A stretch of 64,000 bases of DNA, from assembly GCF_028858725.1 (NCBI RefSeq), contig NC_084763.1, positions 9,114,001 through 9,178,000 of the forward strand, in the 5' to 3' direction. The DNA is from Colius striatus (lineage: Eukaryota > Chordata > Aves > Coliiformes > Coliidae). The position numbers were made by a program, and so were the translations under genes. The notes under the pieces were generated by a model that was given only the letters and a program-made list of their open reading frames with translations, made no database searches and was not told the origin of the DNA. Positions 48,801-61,616 of this stretch are shown here, piece after piece. Positions within the stretch are counted from its first letter, which is position 1; each line of letters starts with the position of its first letter.

Positions 48801-51800
48801 TAGTCACCTCGAAGAGTGCATTTCCAGAGGATGATTAGATTGTTTTGGATGGTTAAAGACTTTGGCTTTCTTTGCTTCTTCCTTTTACAATGCACTAGAA
48901 CATCATGCATTTTTATACGAACATATAAAAGTCTAACACTTGTGCCCCTTAATTTCCTTTACAAGGCTTTAAACATTTTTCAGTTGTTTTTAAATGAATT
49001 AGTATGTACTGCATAGCCTGCCTAGCACTTCAGACAGCTTGGCATGGCTTCCAGCAGTTCTGGATGGACAGAAAATGTCACAGAAAATGTTTTCATTCCT
49101 ACGTGGCTGATAAGGGAAAAGACTAACTAGGGATATTATAGGCTGAGATTTCCAAGCAATTATGGCTGTAGATGCACAGCTCCCACAAATTTTTAGCAAG
49201 AATCCCGCTTCTAAGTCCTGTTTTGAAAGCCTTTGCTATAGTGTTTGCTATTTTGAAAGGTTTATGTTCTATTCAGAGACCAGCATGAACATTTTATCAT
49301 CCCTTCCTGAGATAGTATTTTAATGCTTCTTTCGTTCCCTGCCATAATATCATGCCTTTGTTCTCCTATTCTTTCAACCTTGGCCAAACTGTTAGAGAAC
49401 ACATGGATACTTCCTTTTTATTTGCTACCTCAATAATAAAGAGTGCTCACTTAAGCTGCAGAAGTTAATTTATCTATTTTGTTCGTGGTGTTTGAGACAC
49501 ATTTGCTTTTGTGGATCCTCTTCTTGAGAGCTTAGTTCTCCCTATGCTTTGCAGAAGAATAGTCTGTATATCTGTCTCAAAGGCAGAACTGCCATCTCGA
49601 CAATATAGGCAAACCTGAATTGCAAGGGATGGGCCAGAGCTGTCTTGCCACAAAAGAAAGTGGGAGAAGTCAGAATGTAAAATGAGGTGAAGTATAGGAT
49701 CAGCACGCTCTTATCCGCAGCCAGCATGCAGTGCCTCCAGCCCCGCTCCTGAGCAGCTGCTGCTGCCTTGCATGTTCAAGTTACCCCCACAGCAAAAGCA
49801 ATACAGTTTGCTCTTCAGGCAAACACACAATACAAACACACAATTTGATGCTGAGGAGGTGTCTCGTTAGCTTATGCCCAGAGTCACTCAGGGCTGCAGA
49901 TTCCCCTAGTGATCTAGGAGCCTAGAAACTTAGAATTGCAATGTTCAAGTCTCTCTCACACATCCAAAAACTTATGGCTTAAAATATTTTTAAGAGTTGT
50001 ATTATTCTGGAAATGTGAATCTGCAAGGCAGCTGTGATGAGCAGGACAGTTTCACTAGAATGAACACACTGGAAAAACTAGAAAGACATAAATAGCAACT
50101 GTCCGGATGCTGCAGTAGAAATAAATTGGAAGCTGATCATAAGATCCAAGTGGGTATTTAAAGTTAGTGTAAATAGAAATATCAAATTAGGCAAATAACA
50201 TGTAATTTTGAGATGAATTGCTCTAAGTGCCAAGCACAAAACTTTGCACTGACTATGCATTGTGTAACACGAGACTACGGGAGACATTTTAAATCCCAAA
50301 ATCACATGAAAAATTGCAAACCAGGGAAAAAAAAGAGAATATTTAACTGAAGTCACATGTGCAATATGATCATAAACAAAACTGCAGCGTGGTTAAAGCT
50401 TAGGCAGAAGGTTTCCGTTATTATGTAACCTGAAGGGAAATCAGATCAAATTTCAGCTACACTGGATCCTCATTGAAGACAATGTTAAAAATCACCTGTA
50501 TAAGCATGCCTAAGCACAGGAAAAATTACTGCTGCTTCTTGTATTTTTTCTTCTGTGTTAGGATACATTGCTAATTCTCTGCCTACTGCATTGGTTCTGG
50601 AGTATGTCCACTTAAAACAAGTTGCATGGCTGGGGCTAAAGCAGTTATTGAAACACACAAAGACCACAAACGGGACAACAATAACGGATTTCTGCTTTAT
50701 CTGTGATTCATGACAAAGGCTGAGCGTGCATCCAGATGGAGGAATTATTCAGAGAAGACGAAAAAGACCCCAGAAAAGGAAACAGAGAACTGTATATCAT
50801 CTTCATTTAAATAATGAAAGCCATAAGAATTAATAAGTTCATGAAGCTTTGGAATAAAATTGAGAAAAAGCACAGAACTCTGCAAAATTTCCCCAATCAT
50901 TGAATATGACACAAATAATCTTGAAATGAACAATGACTTCATTTTTGGTTTGCTCCACACTTCACTGATGTTTTTAACAAATGCCTTAAAACAGATTTCT
51001 CCATCTGAAGCCACTTTGAAAAGTGGCACCAGCAAAAAGCGCTTTCAGCTAGTGAGGAAAGCTCAGTTTTTTAAAAAACTGCAAGCCTTAGCAAAAATGC
51101 TGTGTGATGGTCTGCACACTTTTGCTAGAAAACAAAGCACTGATTCTTAAATGTCATAAAGTTCAGGCATGAGACTGACTCTGTAAGTGCCGTGTATTGC
51201 TATGATGGAAAAGACCATAACAGGGAGCTTGTTCAATGAAACACAAATGTGGTTTCAGCTGTTTTTACTGGATTTCCTTATTTGTATCTAAAACACGTTG
51301 TAAACTACTTGTTTTACTTTGCTCCACCCAGCCTCACATGTATCAGATATCCAAGTGTAGAGCTGTAAGGTACAAGATTCATTTGAAATTTGAATATAGG
51401 ATGGTTGCAATCCCCAGAATCTAATTTTAAGACTGAAACATTTAATTTCAGTGTTAGGGCACCCTTTTCCTCCCCAAGAGACTCTCTAACTTTCCTTTTG
51501 TAATTTTGTTGTAACTTTTGTGCTGTTTCTCTGTTTCTTTAAAAAGCATGCCCATAAGAAATGTCATGAAAACCCCACCTTCCATTAATATAAGGAAAAA
51601 AAGAGGGGAGGGGGAGTAGGTGAAATTAAACCACTCTGAAAATCAGGGATAATATCTAAACTACTCTCTGATTCTTGTTAGGTCATCACTTTTAGTCTGC
51701 TATTTCCATTTTCAAATATATGTCCTTAAAAACTCCTTTTGCTGTTATTACTATGCCAGCAAATACATTTATTTCTAACATAATTCATTCCAGTTACATA

Positions 51801-52990
51801 ACCAAAATAAACAATCATGGCAAAGTGATTTTTTTACTGACACTCATTACGTGGGTCTACTTATGAATTTAAACTAATGGGCTTGTCGATGTTTTTTGGT
51901 TGGCTGATGAACTGGAAAAATAGGGGAAAATTAATTCAGAAGTAACTGAGAGTGCAAAAAGCTAATTTGAAGGAGAATATAGGGCTGATTTAAAGGAAGA
52001 ACATGAATTACATATTTCAGGTAAATGTGCAGTGTCGTAATCACTTAAAATATTTGAGTGCATCCTCAGGTTAGTTACTACTCTTCCTTAACTTACTTTT
52101 TTATAGCAGTTTCAAAATGAAATATTAAAGCCTTTCATCACCTATCAAGATAACATATTTTTAACTGTGATACAGTTTCCTCTTTTTATTTCCATCTGAA
52201 AATCATTTAGTCTGAATTAGAAAATCATTTCAGCTTCGACAAACTGGTTCTATTTTTTTTGATAAATCCACTTACGCATTGCTGAACTTCTTGGTTATAT
52301 GAGCTCCTAAGTCATACTCCTTTATTTGAATATATACTCTTTACATTAGTACACACTGCTGTTCTGTTGTCCTTTTTTCTGTTGCTAGATGCTGAAAAAA
52401 AATCCCAACCAAAAAAACCTCTGCTCTAACACAAAATAGCAGTCCTGAGTACTGTAAAGGCTGAGCCAATCCACACTCCTTTCTGTAGCTTGGGGTGCTA
52501 TGATAGATTTAGCCCTTTTTTTGCAGATGTAAAGTCAGTGCTTTGAGGAACACTGCCCCTTCCCTGCTACCCTGGATGCTGCACAGTCTTGCACTGTGGA
52601 GTGCTGACTTTGCTGGAGAATGGATGTTTCCTGCACAGCTGTATTGCTGCAGTCCTGTCTCTTTTTTTCTACCAGATTCCTTTTACAGGTAGAGATGTGG
52701 GTCCCTCTTGCACACTTTGCTTGAGGTCAGCATCTTACACAGCTCCCTGCCACAAGCCTGTTTCTCTTCAATGTTGTAGTGGATGGAAGCTTTGTGTCAT
52801 ACCAAGCCCACCTGATGTCCATGCTGGTGTCCATGTGTGTGCATATACAGTTCCTGACATAGGTGTCCCTTCACAACACAACCTTGCTGTGAATCTTCAA
52901 AGCTCAGGGAAATGCTCCCAGCTTAGCTGTTGCCATCAGGGATGGGGTTTTTTTCCACAGGGGAGGATGGAGCATGCTGTGCTAAATGAG
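45896..52990. other. Downstream intergenic DNA
   Basis: About 7 kb of AT-leaning unique sequence without a recognisable exon, RNA gene or clear mobile element. The only structured item noted is a 20-base tandem duplication at 48385-48424. Short open frames near 50745-51150 overlap on both strands and match nothing I know. Confidence 0.6.
48385..48424. repeat. 20-base perfect tandem duplication
   Basis: The unit TCTTCACTAGTGTTCCTTGA occurs twice back to back; the copies differ only in the last base. The near-perfect match suggests a recent slippage event. Confidence 0.85.
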
Positions 52991-53415
52991 ATAGACAGGG
53001 AACTTCTGGAAAGAGTCCAACGCAGGGCGACCAAGATGACGAGGGGACTGGAGCATCTCTCTGATGAGAAAAGACTGTGAGACTTAGGGCTGTCTAGCCA
53101 GAAGAAGGCTGAAAGGGGATCTTATTGAGACCTAAAGGGCAGGTGTCAAGAGGATGGGGCCAGTCTGTTTGCTGTGGTACCCAATGACAGGACAAGGGCA
53201 TAAGTGAACTCAGGAAGTTTTTTGGTGTTGAGGTGAGAGAGACCTGGCACAGGCTGCCCAGGGAGGGTGTGGAGGCTCCTTCTCTGGAGATTTTTAAAGC
53301 CCACTTGAGCACCTTATTGTGTGACCTGATCTAGGCGGACCTGCTTTAGCAGGAGGTTGGGCTGGGTGAGCCCTAGAGGTCCCTTCCAACCCCCACCATT
53401 CCGCGATTCTGTGAG
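52991..53415 (+). mobile_element. CR1 LINE 3'-end with remnant of the ORF2 C-terminus
   Basis: The 5' part (about 52994-53080) still reads as the end of CR1 ORF2, with LLERVQRRATKMTRGLEHLS followed by a stop shortly after. It then continues as the CR1 3' UTR: GGGCAGGTGTCAAGAGGATG, GGCACAGGCTGCCCAGGGAG, GTGACCTGATCTAGGCGGAC, and the tail ATTCCGCGATTCTGTGAG. It is 5'-truncated and cannot move. This is the longest CR1 in the window with coding remnants. Confidence 0.94.
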
Positions 53416-53539
53416 ATGGACGGCAGTCATCCTCATAATTTCTTGTCAGGCATCAATATATTTTCGTAACCTGTGCCCTGACACTCGGGCTAACCAGAAG
53501 ACCCAGGAACGATCCCCGTCCGTACGACAGGACTATGTT

Positions 53540-53745
53540 TTGCCGGGCCACGCCGCGCTCCCCCTGCCGCGGGCGGACGGGCAGCCGCGGCGCGCAGGGC
53601 CCAGGGCCGCGCGCAGCGGGCGGGTCGCGCCCCCTGCCGGCCGCGCGGCGCCACACGGCCAGGCTCGGCGCAGGCCTCCCGCCGCCTCAGGCTCGCCGCA
53701 GGCCTCCCAGCTGGCCGAGGCCGCAGCGAGACGCAGCAGCGAAGG
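53540..53745. promoter_or_regulatory. Isolated CpG-rich island
   Basis: About 200 bases of very high GC and CpG density (for example GCCGCGGCGCGCAGGGCCCA) in otherwise AT-leaning intergenic DNA, 125 bases beyond the 3' end of a CR1. It contains a short internal direct repeat around CGCAGGCCTCCC. The open frames through it on both strands (53357-53887 plus, 53533-53880 minus) have the Ala/Arg/Pro-rich composition expected of noncoding CpG islands. It may be the promoter of an unannotated noncoding RNA, an enhancer-associated island, or part of a GC-rich repeat. Confidence 0.5.
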
Positions 53746-53856
53746 GGGAAGATCAGGAGGAGGAAAACAAAGATTCATTCTATCCAAAGTTTTCCGTGTG
53801 CCACCCCCAGTGTCGCTACTGTGGTTCCTCAAATTCCCTTCTCCCCACTGGCCTCC

Positions 53857-53894
53857 TCCATCCTCTGACCTCAAGTCCATCCTCTGACCTCAAG
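53857..53894. repeat. 19-base perfect tandem duplication
   Basis: The unit TCCATCCTCTGACCTCAAG occurs twice in direct tandem just after the CpG-rich island. Confidence 0.85.
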
Positions 53895-56547
53895 CCCCTG
53901 CAACAACAGCGTCCTTATCTGCTTTGTCACTGCTACAGCATTTCATTGTACCACTTCAACCCTTTTTCAGGCAGCACTCGCCTCCCCCCTCCCTTTTTTC
54001 CCCCACTACACAATACATAACCTACAGTCTGCCTCAGTATATCTCCCCAGATTTTCTACCTCAGGTGCAAGTGAAAGGGTGCTGGTATGCATCAGCAATC
54101 TGTTCAAGATTCTTCAGTTGATTAGGCTTTTCTCTGGTTTGTTTTTATCTCAGTAGTTTTGTTTGTTTGTTTCCTACTTATTGGTTGGATGGCATCCAGG
54201 CAGTTGCAAATTCTAATGTCTTTTTTTGTTGTTATGGATGATAAGACATGTTCCTATGCAACCTGATCTAGGTGAACCTGCTTCTGCAGGGGGGGTGGGC
54301 TGGATGATCTCTAAAGGTCCCTTCCAACCCCTACTTTTTCTTTTTTACCTTCTCATTTTGAGCAAATATTAGTGTTGTCTGTAATAAATGCTGTCTGAAA
54401 AAAAGAGAAAATAATTAGCTCATATCCACATGTACTACTTTGAATTTCTTCCTGGTTAACAAGTTTCCCGGGCCACATCTTAACAAAGAAGTTATCTTTA
54501 AATGCTTTTGGAACATGTACTCAACACCACACCAGGCAGAAAATACACTGCCTGATTTTCATTTACACAAAAGCCAATTTATAATGCTCAGGAAGCCTTG
54601 CAAGGCCTAAAGCAGATGTCTGCACCCACTTAAAGCTTTCTTTCTACACCAGGGTTGTGTAACTGAATAGTTGTTCAGGATTTGCTGTTGTTAAACCGGG
54701 TAAGTGTGCCACACCTAACCCCTTACTCAGGGCAAAACTATGTGGATGGCATATTTGCATGAAGATGCATGTATTTTCTTTTGTGGCAATAATTTTCATA
54801 TGCTTGCAGACCTTCACTTCAAAAATCATGAGCTTAAGGACTTATATTCATATTTAATCTTCATGATTTTGGTTTCTATGTTCAAGTGGACACAGTGAGA
54901 GAAATGGACTAATCCCCTAAAAGAGACAAACAGAGTCTCTGCTGGAGGATCAGAGTGCCTCCAGCATGCCTACCAAGTGACATGGGAATAAATCTGTTTC
55001 AAATGGAAATGTGTTTGTTAGGAGCATGTGTCTGCCATGCCCTGCCATCTCTGAGAAGTGAAGACACATGCTTGACTGAGCTGTGGGGTTTGAGTTCCTC
55101 CTTGTCCTTCCAAGTCATATTTGGGGAGCTTTTCAGAAATGGGAGGGCTAAACCCCAGGAAAGAAGATTCCATTTCCATTAGTGATAAAATTACAGGGAT
55201 TTTAAGACTACATGACAATGACTAAAAGGACAGGGTATCTTTTGAAGAGTAAAGTAGAGGAAGGACAGAAGTCTCACAGTATTGATTGAGGTGAAACTTA
55301 CAATGGGAGAAATGTAAGAAAAACTTGAAGATGCAATTTTCTTCTTGTAAGGTGTCTGTTGGTGTGAACTCCTTTGCCTTTTTTAGCCTTCCTCTCCTTC
55401 AAGCATAAAGGGGTGCTGTTCTTCTCCTTTTTTCACATAGTAGTGACAATAAGGAAGAAGGATGAGAACCATCCTCTCCACAGGATCTTTGGGACATGTT
55501 TGTGGAAGCTTTGAGGAGGAAGAGACCTCCAGAGTTGGTTCAGGAGAGGAAGGCATCAAAAACCTATCACAAGAGAGACAGAGTCTTGAATGTGTGCAAC
55601 ACAGTGGATATTACTCCATGAAGAAGTGACAGTTATTGTATACTGGGGTAAAGAATGTAGACAAAAGGATGCTTTCTCAATCTCTTGAATTACATGAAGA
55701 ATTTAATTATGACTGACTGAGATTTTATGCATTGCTTCAGAAATATGAGACTTCAGAGCCTCTGACCTACTACAAGTAGCAATCAGGGGATCCAAGTTCT
55801 AGGACCAAGATTCTCTCCAGCATTTGTTGTACCAATAGTACTCCTTTAAAAACACGAAACACTGAAAATAGCAGAATATTTGTCAGAATTAGGCCTCTGT
55901 TGTCCTTAAAAAATTAAGGTTATTTTCCAATATTAATTTTCCTCTCTTTCCTTCTTTTTCCTTTGACTTTTTCAATTTCTTCCTCATTTATTGCCTGTTC
56001 CTTTCCAGTCTTGTTCCACAGATGCAGTCCCTATTCTTAACACTATGAATAAATGATTGTTGCAATGCCCTTCTTTCCTTATTATCAGCTCCTTTTAGAT
56101 CATCCACTGTACTTACAAAAGGACAGGTCTGTGGCAGACCTATTAATGAAACTTGGGCATCTTTTTAAGACCCAAGCTAGTTTTTAACTGCAAACCCAGT
56201 GTTTCCTCTTTCTTCTCCTCCTTCCTCACCTCAAAAGAAAAGCCCAAGAAAATATTACAGGTTTGATCTTGCTCTTCTGCTTCCAGAGTTCTTTTTCTTT
56301 TCCTTTTTTTTTCCAGGTGTTGTCAAAATTTGAAGGCGCTTCTGTTATTTTTTTGTAGAAGAACAATAACCTCTGAGTTACATAGAAACTTCATAATAAA
56401 CAACCATGGAATGGCAGCTCAGGGTAAAAGTAGCATTTTCCTTGGTATATTAGGAGCTGGGTGGTCTCTAGCTCTCAGCTGGGTCAGGAGATATTTGGGA
56501 TTAGATTTTTTCATAAAGATTCATTGATGGCTTAGCTGGTCTATAAT
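53895..56547. other. Downstream intergenic DNA
   Basis: Begins with a C/T-rich stretch (to about 54060), then AT-leaning unique sequence. It holds one short CR1 fragment (54246-54333). No exon or RNA gene recognised. Confidence 0.6.
54246..54333 (+). mobile_element. Short CR1 LINE 3' fragment without its tail
   Basis: ACATGTTCCTATGCAACCTG, then GAACCTGCTTCTGCAGGGGG and TGATCTCTAAAGGTCCCTTC. It is the same subfamily as the copies at 7982, 28046 and 37932, but the terminal ATTCTATGAT repeats are missing, replaced by a T-rich run. Confidence 0.88.
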
Positions 56548-56870
56548 AATAAAAGGTAGGGCAGGAAGAGATCTTCAGAGATCATCTCTTGGCTCAACCC
56601 AAGATCAGTTTATAATTAAACCACCTTTGAAAGATGTTTATCATTCTTGCTTTTAAGAGCTTCCAACAATGAAGATTCCACAGGTCCTTTAAAGAGTCCT
56701 ATCCTTAACTATTCTTTCCTTAGAAATTGGCCCTAATGTCTAACCTGACCCAGACTGTAATTTTAGCCATTCACTCCTTATTCAGTGCTTCTGTCTCTTT
56801 TTGTAGCAACCTTTTTGCTTATTTGAAAACTGATATTTCATTGCCTCTGATTACTCTTCTCCAGGGTATT
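56548..56870 (-). mobile_element. Old, degenerate CR1/L3-like LINE remnant
   Basis: Reversed, diverged CR1-type sequence: GCAGGAAGAGATCTTCAGAG, CTTTCCTTAGAAATTGGCCC followed by TAATGTCTAACCTGACCCAG, then TTTGCTTATTTGAAAACTGA and TTACTCTTCTCCAGGG. The order of blocks matches the CR1 3' region, but identity is low and boundaries are approximate. Confidence 0.65.
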
Positions 56871-59800
56871 TTTCACATCTCCCTTGTGTAGACTTCAAGG
56901 GGGCTTTCTGCTGTGCATATCTGTTTGGTGGGGGAAATTGACCTTGCAACTACCATGGCTGATGTGAAATAAGAATGACAGTAAGGGATAAAAGAGATTA
57001 GGAAAAAAATTCTTACCCTACAGTGGGTCCAAGTCTTTCCTCAAGTGCAGTGCTTGCTATCAGACACATTCCTTTAACTGAGATCTCACCAGTACTAACT
57101 GGAGTCAATAGATGACTTCACAAGTGAGATATGAAAATCCTTTTCACATACTCCAGTGTAACATTTTGTTTTTCCAGGGCTGTGCAACAATGTTGACTAA
57201 TTTCACTATAGTGTAAGAGACTGGGTTTTTTTCATCGGCTTAAAGACAGGCAGTCATAATTTATTTTGCATTCTTTTCTCTGCAACTTTTCTGGCAATAA
57301 TGCTGGCAATAAGGCTTATAATGACAGCTGAAATGAGGAGGTTCCATGCTGCTTGCAAAATGCACTTCTGTGTATGAATTCAGCATCTAAATGCAAAGTT
57401 ACTTTAAACCTGGCACAGGCAGTTTGTGAGTTGTTAGTAGGAAAGGAAGCTCTTTCTGTTTGATAAATGGGTAGAATTTTTTCTAGGTGTTGCTTCAGCA
57501 GACAGGGGGTGGGGAGGGAGGGGGAAAGGAGATCTTTCTAAAGAGAAAATCTCTCTTCAACGTTTATCACCTTTTTCAGGTAGTCATTCTGTGTTTCTCT
57601 GTGTGATCCCAACAGTGTGTTCTTACATCTGAAAACAGCACTAAGTATTCACCCTATCCAGTGTACTCTTCTTTGACAAGCTTTTCTCTTTCCATTAAGT
57701 GGTTATTTTAAGAGCATCCTTCCTGTGATGTATTTCTTCAGAGAAACTCAGGATTACAAGCAGGCCACGGTTTCCTTGCAGTGCAGCCCTGGGCCTCATT
57801 CTGGAGCCTCAGCTCTACTTACTATCAGTGAAATGATCTGTGACTGTATGATGTGGCAATTGCATGGAAAAAAATAGATAGATAAAGACAAGTATGTCTG
57901 CTGCCTTTGAAATATGCCTTCCATGCCCAGCAGTGCTGTTTGATTTTCAGTATTTTATAGACATTTTTTATACATATATGCAAACACATACACTTACATA
58001 TGCATGTGTACACTTGAAAGTGCATTTAGTGAACTCTTCTCATTTTGCCACCAGGCTAACATGAGAAAACGAATGCTGTACTATATTCAGGCTTCAGTCC
58101 ATCATCAGTATACACAGTGATCTATATCATCAATGTAATCTCTCTGGAATGGAAATCCTCTGAACTCCTACGTGTAATGCTACGGGGAATCATGCTACAC
58201 GATGCCCTTCTGGGAAACAAGTTGTAGCACCTTGAGGAGCCTGGAGTGGTTGCACCTGCCTCATGAAACAATCAGCCAGCTGCTGCTCTCTGAGCATAAT
58301 GAGTTGTTCTGTCAAGGTAGAAGAACTTCAGAATGTGAAACAAATAGGATATTTTAAAAAGATGTGTATGTGTTTCCAACCTTTTCAGTGCTACCTGTTG
58401 CATGCTTCTTAAGAAGTGGTCCAGGCTAAGGGTTTTTGTTGGCCATAGATTTTTCTTTTGATTTGAATTTTCTTTGCTAAAATCAAAAGCAAGTAGTATT
58501 TTCTGATGGTAGGAGTAGGGTGGGCAGAGAAGCCCATGACCTGTGTGAAGGTAAATGGTGCTTTGGAGTGAGAGAAGTATCACAAGGGGTCTGTAGTTAC
58601 TTGTGAGAGATGGGTTGATGGGAGAACAGGGATGGTCTCAGGTTCACTTGCAGGACGGTGTACTGATGCTCCAGGGGACTACTCACAGGGGAGTGAAACC
58701 ACCTCCAGTGCCCCACATCACTCATGGAGAGACGTGAATGCAAGCACCAACACGAGAGGAGTTTGTAAAGAACCCCTCCATGTGTCATAGGTGATTTGTA
58801 TCTGCAGAGTCAGAATGATCACCGGGGGCAATACAAATCTGTGGCAGATGTATTTACAATTTGTACTTGAAACACAGGCCTGGTTGTTCTTAATTTGCAA
58901 GTATGTCAGAACAGCTCCTTATGTGGAATTGCTCAATATTTACAAGTTAGGTGTGATCCAAGCTCTGTGTAGATCCGTGGCTTCATTTAAATTAACAGAG
59001 ACTTTGACAAAGCAGCCTTATAGTCAGCAAGAAATTAATATGCCCTGGCTAACCTGTTTTCTGTCCAATCAAACAAGCCAGATTTGGCCTGCTAGTCTAG
59101 ATGAAAGTATATTTTGAAACAGAAATGAATGTGTTAAAAAAATATTACTCTTTTTAGTGAGTCTATCAACACTTGACATATGGGTTTGGTTTCGGTTTGT
59201 TGTTTTTTTTAAAGCAGGATGATACAGAAGTAAAGAGGCTTTCTTAGTCAGTAGAGGGCACTGTGACCTCAAAAATAAGCCCTAAACTGGGCCATAGCGG
59301 TACCTGTCAGCACAGGTGATGGGACCCTGGCAAAAGCCTTATTCCAATTGAAAGGGAGCACTATCTGCTTCGTAGCAGTTCAAGAGAGTAGAGTAGTGGT
59401 GTGAAAAATAAGAGGGGGACAGACTGCCAGGGAGTATAAAGCCATGATGCTTACAAATAAACTGTATTTCCCTATGGGAAATTGAAAGAAAAGGAGGAAT
59501 TCCATATAGTGGTTTGACAGTGTGGCATATCTTAATGTTTTTGGGAACACAGTCTTTAAAGCCTGATTTGAGTGCTGTTATTAGCAAGGTCTCAGAATGC
59601 ACGAGGAAAGTACACAAGTAGTCAGGATCATGTTTTGAGACAGATTATCAACAAGTTAAAAGGTGAGGAAGGAAATGAGGAAAGCATGAATTGCTGCTGT
59701 TAGTCACCAACCAGGAGTCCATATGGCATTTGTAAAATTTTTGTGTGTAAAATTTGTACTATGTTTTTAGTTTGGTGTGGGTATAAATTACAGGGATCAT

Positions 59801-61457
59801 AACATCTTTTTTTCTCTCCTCTCAATAAGGTCTCTGGCAAAAAGACCAGATTTACCAAGAAAGGATGCCTTGCAGCCCTTGAAGTGGCCATGTTAGGCAC
59901 TGTGATTTGTCACAAAGAATTCCCCTTTTCTCAGTTTTATACCAGAAGCAAACAAAATCTCCAATTAATTAATTAATCTGCCTCTTCTCTACTTTCATTA
60001 ACCAGGACAGCAAAAATATATTGAAATCCCCACTGAAATGAATAGCAGGGTAAGCAAAGGTTGAAACAGAAATAAACTTGCTCACAACTGAAGAGAGAAA
60101 GTTAAATGCTGCTACTGCTTCTGGTACAGCTGTCTAAGTTTTGCAGTGGTCCACAAGCTTCTCTCACTTTCTTTCCAGAGTAGATTTGTCAGTAAATCTC
60201 CAGCAGTGCAGATTTACTGACTTTGATACGGCAACATACTTCAAGAAGCCGACTGTTTCTTACACCTGGCTGCTCTGCTAGTTGTTAACTGAAAAGCCAT
60301 TCTGTGAGCAATTCCAGGTCCTTGCTTTTCTTATGTTTCTGTTTTAAGGCCAGTGCTGGCCTTCCAGTATTTTTGTCATAGTGTCCATATTCTCAGTCAC
60401 ACATAGAGAGATTCTGCCATGAGATACAGCAATAGCTCAGCCAACGTTCATGATACCATTCTGTTGTTGTCACTTAGCTCCTGCTTGTCACTGCAAGCTG
60501 TGTCCTCTGTCTTCTCTGATGCATTTTTCAGCAGTAGTTACTTAGAGACACACCACATAAACACTGACTCCACAAAAAACTGAAGCAAAATCATGGTGGC
60601 TGGTAATGGTGGCTGAAGCAAAATCAGGGTTGAGTAAGCTGGTTCCATCACTTCTGTTTGCTAATAGTGAGTTCTGTAGTTCTCAGATCACTTGCTCTAT
60701 AATTTGCTCCTCCAAATAGAAGCATAATGAGATGCAGTTGCTGTGGCTGTGAATCATGGCATCTATGCCAAATTAGCATGACTGCTCGCTGTGGCCAAAT
60801 GCCACACAGTGAGAATGTGGAGCGTACAGCAAGGGATCTTCATTTTGAAAGCTGTAAGGAGATTATGTCGTGCAGAGGAGTTAAAAGTCCTCAGAACAAT
60901 GAAGAATTACAGAAACATTCCAGGCCCCGGTTGGGAGGAGATGTTCATGCTCCATGTTATAAGAAGAGGCATTGGCAAATCTCCCAAATCAGCTGCTTGA
61001 CAGGGCAAGTGCTGCTCTGATTGTTCTGTCTACAATATGAAAGGGTGACTGGAGATACATTAGGCCTATGAGGGTACCAGTGTAGCTTGACTTTTTTCTT
61101 CATATTCATAGTATTTCTTCCTTTTTCTTTAAACACAGGGGTTTTTTTTCAGAGCTGCAGGGAAGGCATTTAAGGTAGCGTGAGAGTGGTACTGGAAACC
61201 GAAAGCTAAGAAATCAGAAAAAGCCTAGTGGAGAATAATTGGGTTTTCTGAGTCACTAATGTTCTTCAGTGTTATTCTGGCAGCAGGCAGTTCGAGGCTT
61301 ACAATCATCTTTATAAAATGAAGGAGGCAATTCCTGTATCAAAGAAAGAAGGGTCTTCAGGACTTCTTGTTCTAAAAATGTGATTTCTTTTTTTTTGTTG
61401 CCAGGGTAGGCGAGCTGAGTAAATTGTTCTCATTTGTTTCTAGTAGAAATAAGCTTT

Positions 61458-61482
61458 TGTGTGTGTGTGTGTGTGTGTGTGT
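61458..61482. repeat. TG dinucleotide microsatellite
   Basis: About 12 uninterrupted TG units, the longest dinucleotide repeat in the window and therefore probably polymorphic. Confidence 0.9.
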
Positions 61483-61581
61483 TTTAGGACTTAGCCATAC
61501 AGACGTAGATGTCCCAGTTCTACATAGTTCTGTAAACATCTAGTTAAAACACGACTGCAATTGCTCCACTTATACGTAGTT

Positions 61582-61616
61582 ACATATGTATATATATTTA
61601 TATGTGTATATATACA
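61582..61616. repeat. TA-rich imperfect microsatellite
   Basis: Imperfect TA/TATG repeat 100 bases after the TG microsatellite. Confidence 0.7.

Noticed and set aside
50745..51150. Open frames of 96 codons on both strands, and a vague resemblance of the region to old LINE sequence.
   Set aside because: The frames mirror each other on opposite strands and match no domain. The LINE resemblance is too weak to place an element.
52589..53080. A 163-codon open frame that could look like a gene.
   Set aside because: Its C-terminal part is the remnant end of CR1 ORF2 (RVQRRATKMTRGLEHL); the N-terminal part is unrelated intergenic sequence read through in frame.
53357..54020. Long overlapping open frames on both strands around 53.4-54.0 kb.
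   Set aside because: They coincide with the CpG-rich island, where stop codons are rare in every frame. The Ala/Arg/Pro-rich translations lack domains and no initiation or splice context supports them.
58949..58956. A perfect T-box half-site AGGTGTGA 19 kb downstream of TBX20, as a possible autoregulatory site.
   Set aside because: An 8-base motif is expected about twice by chance in a window this size on two strands, and it lies alone without other supporting motifs.
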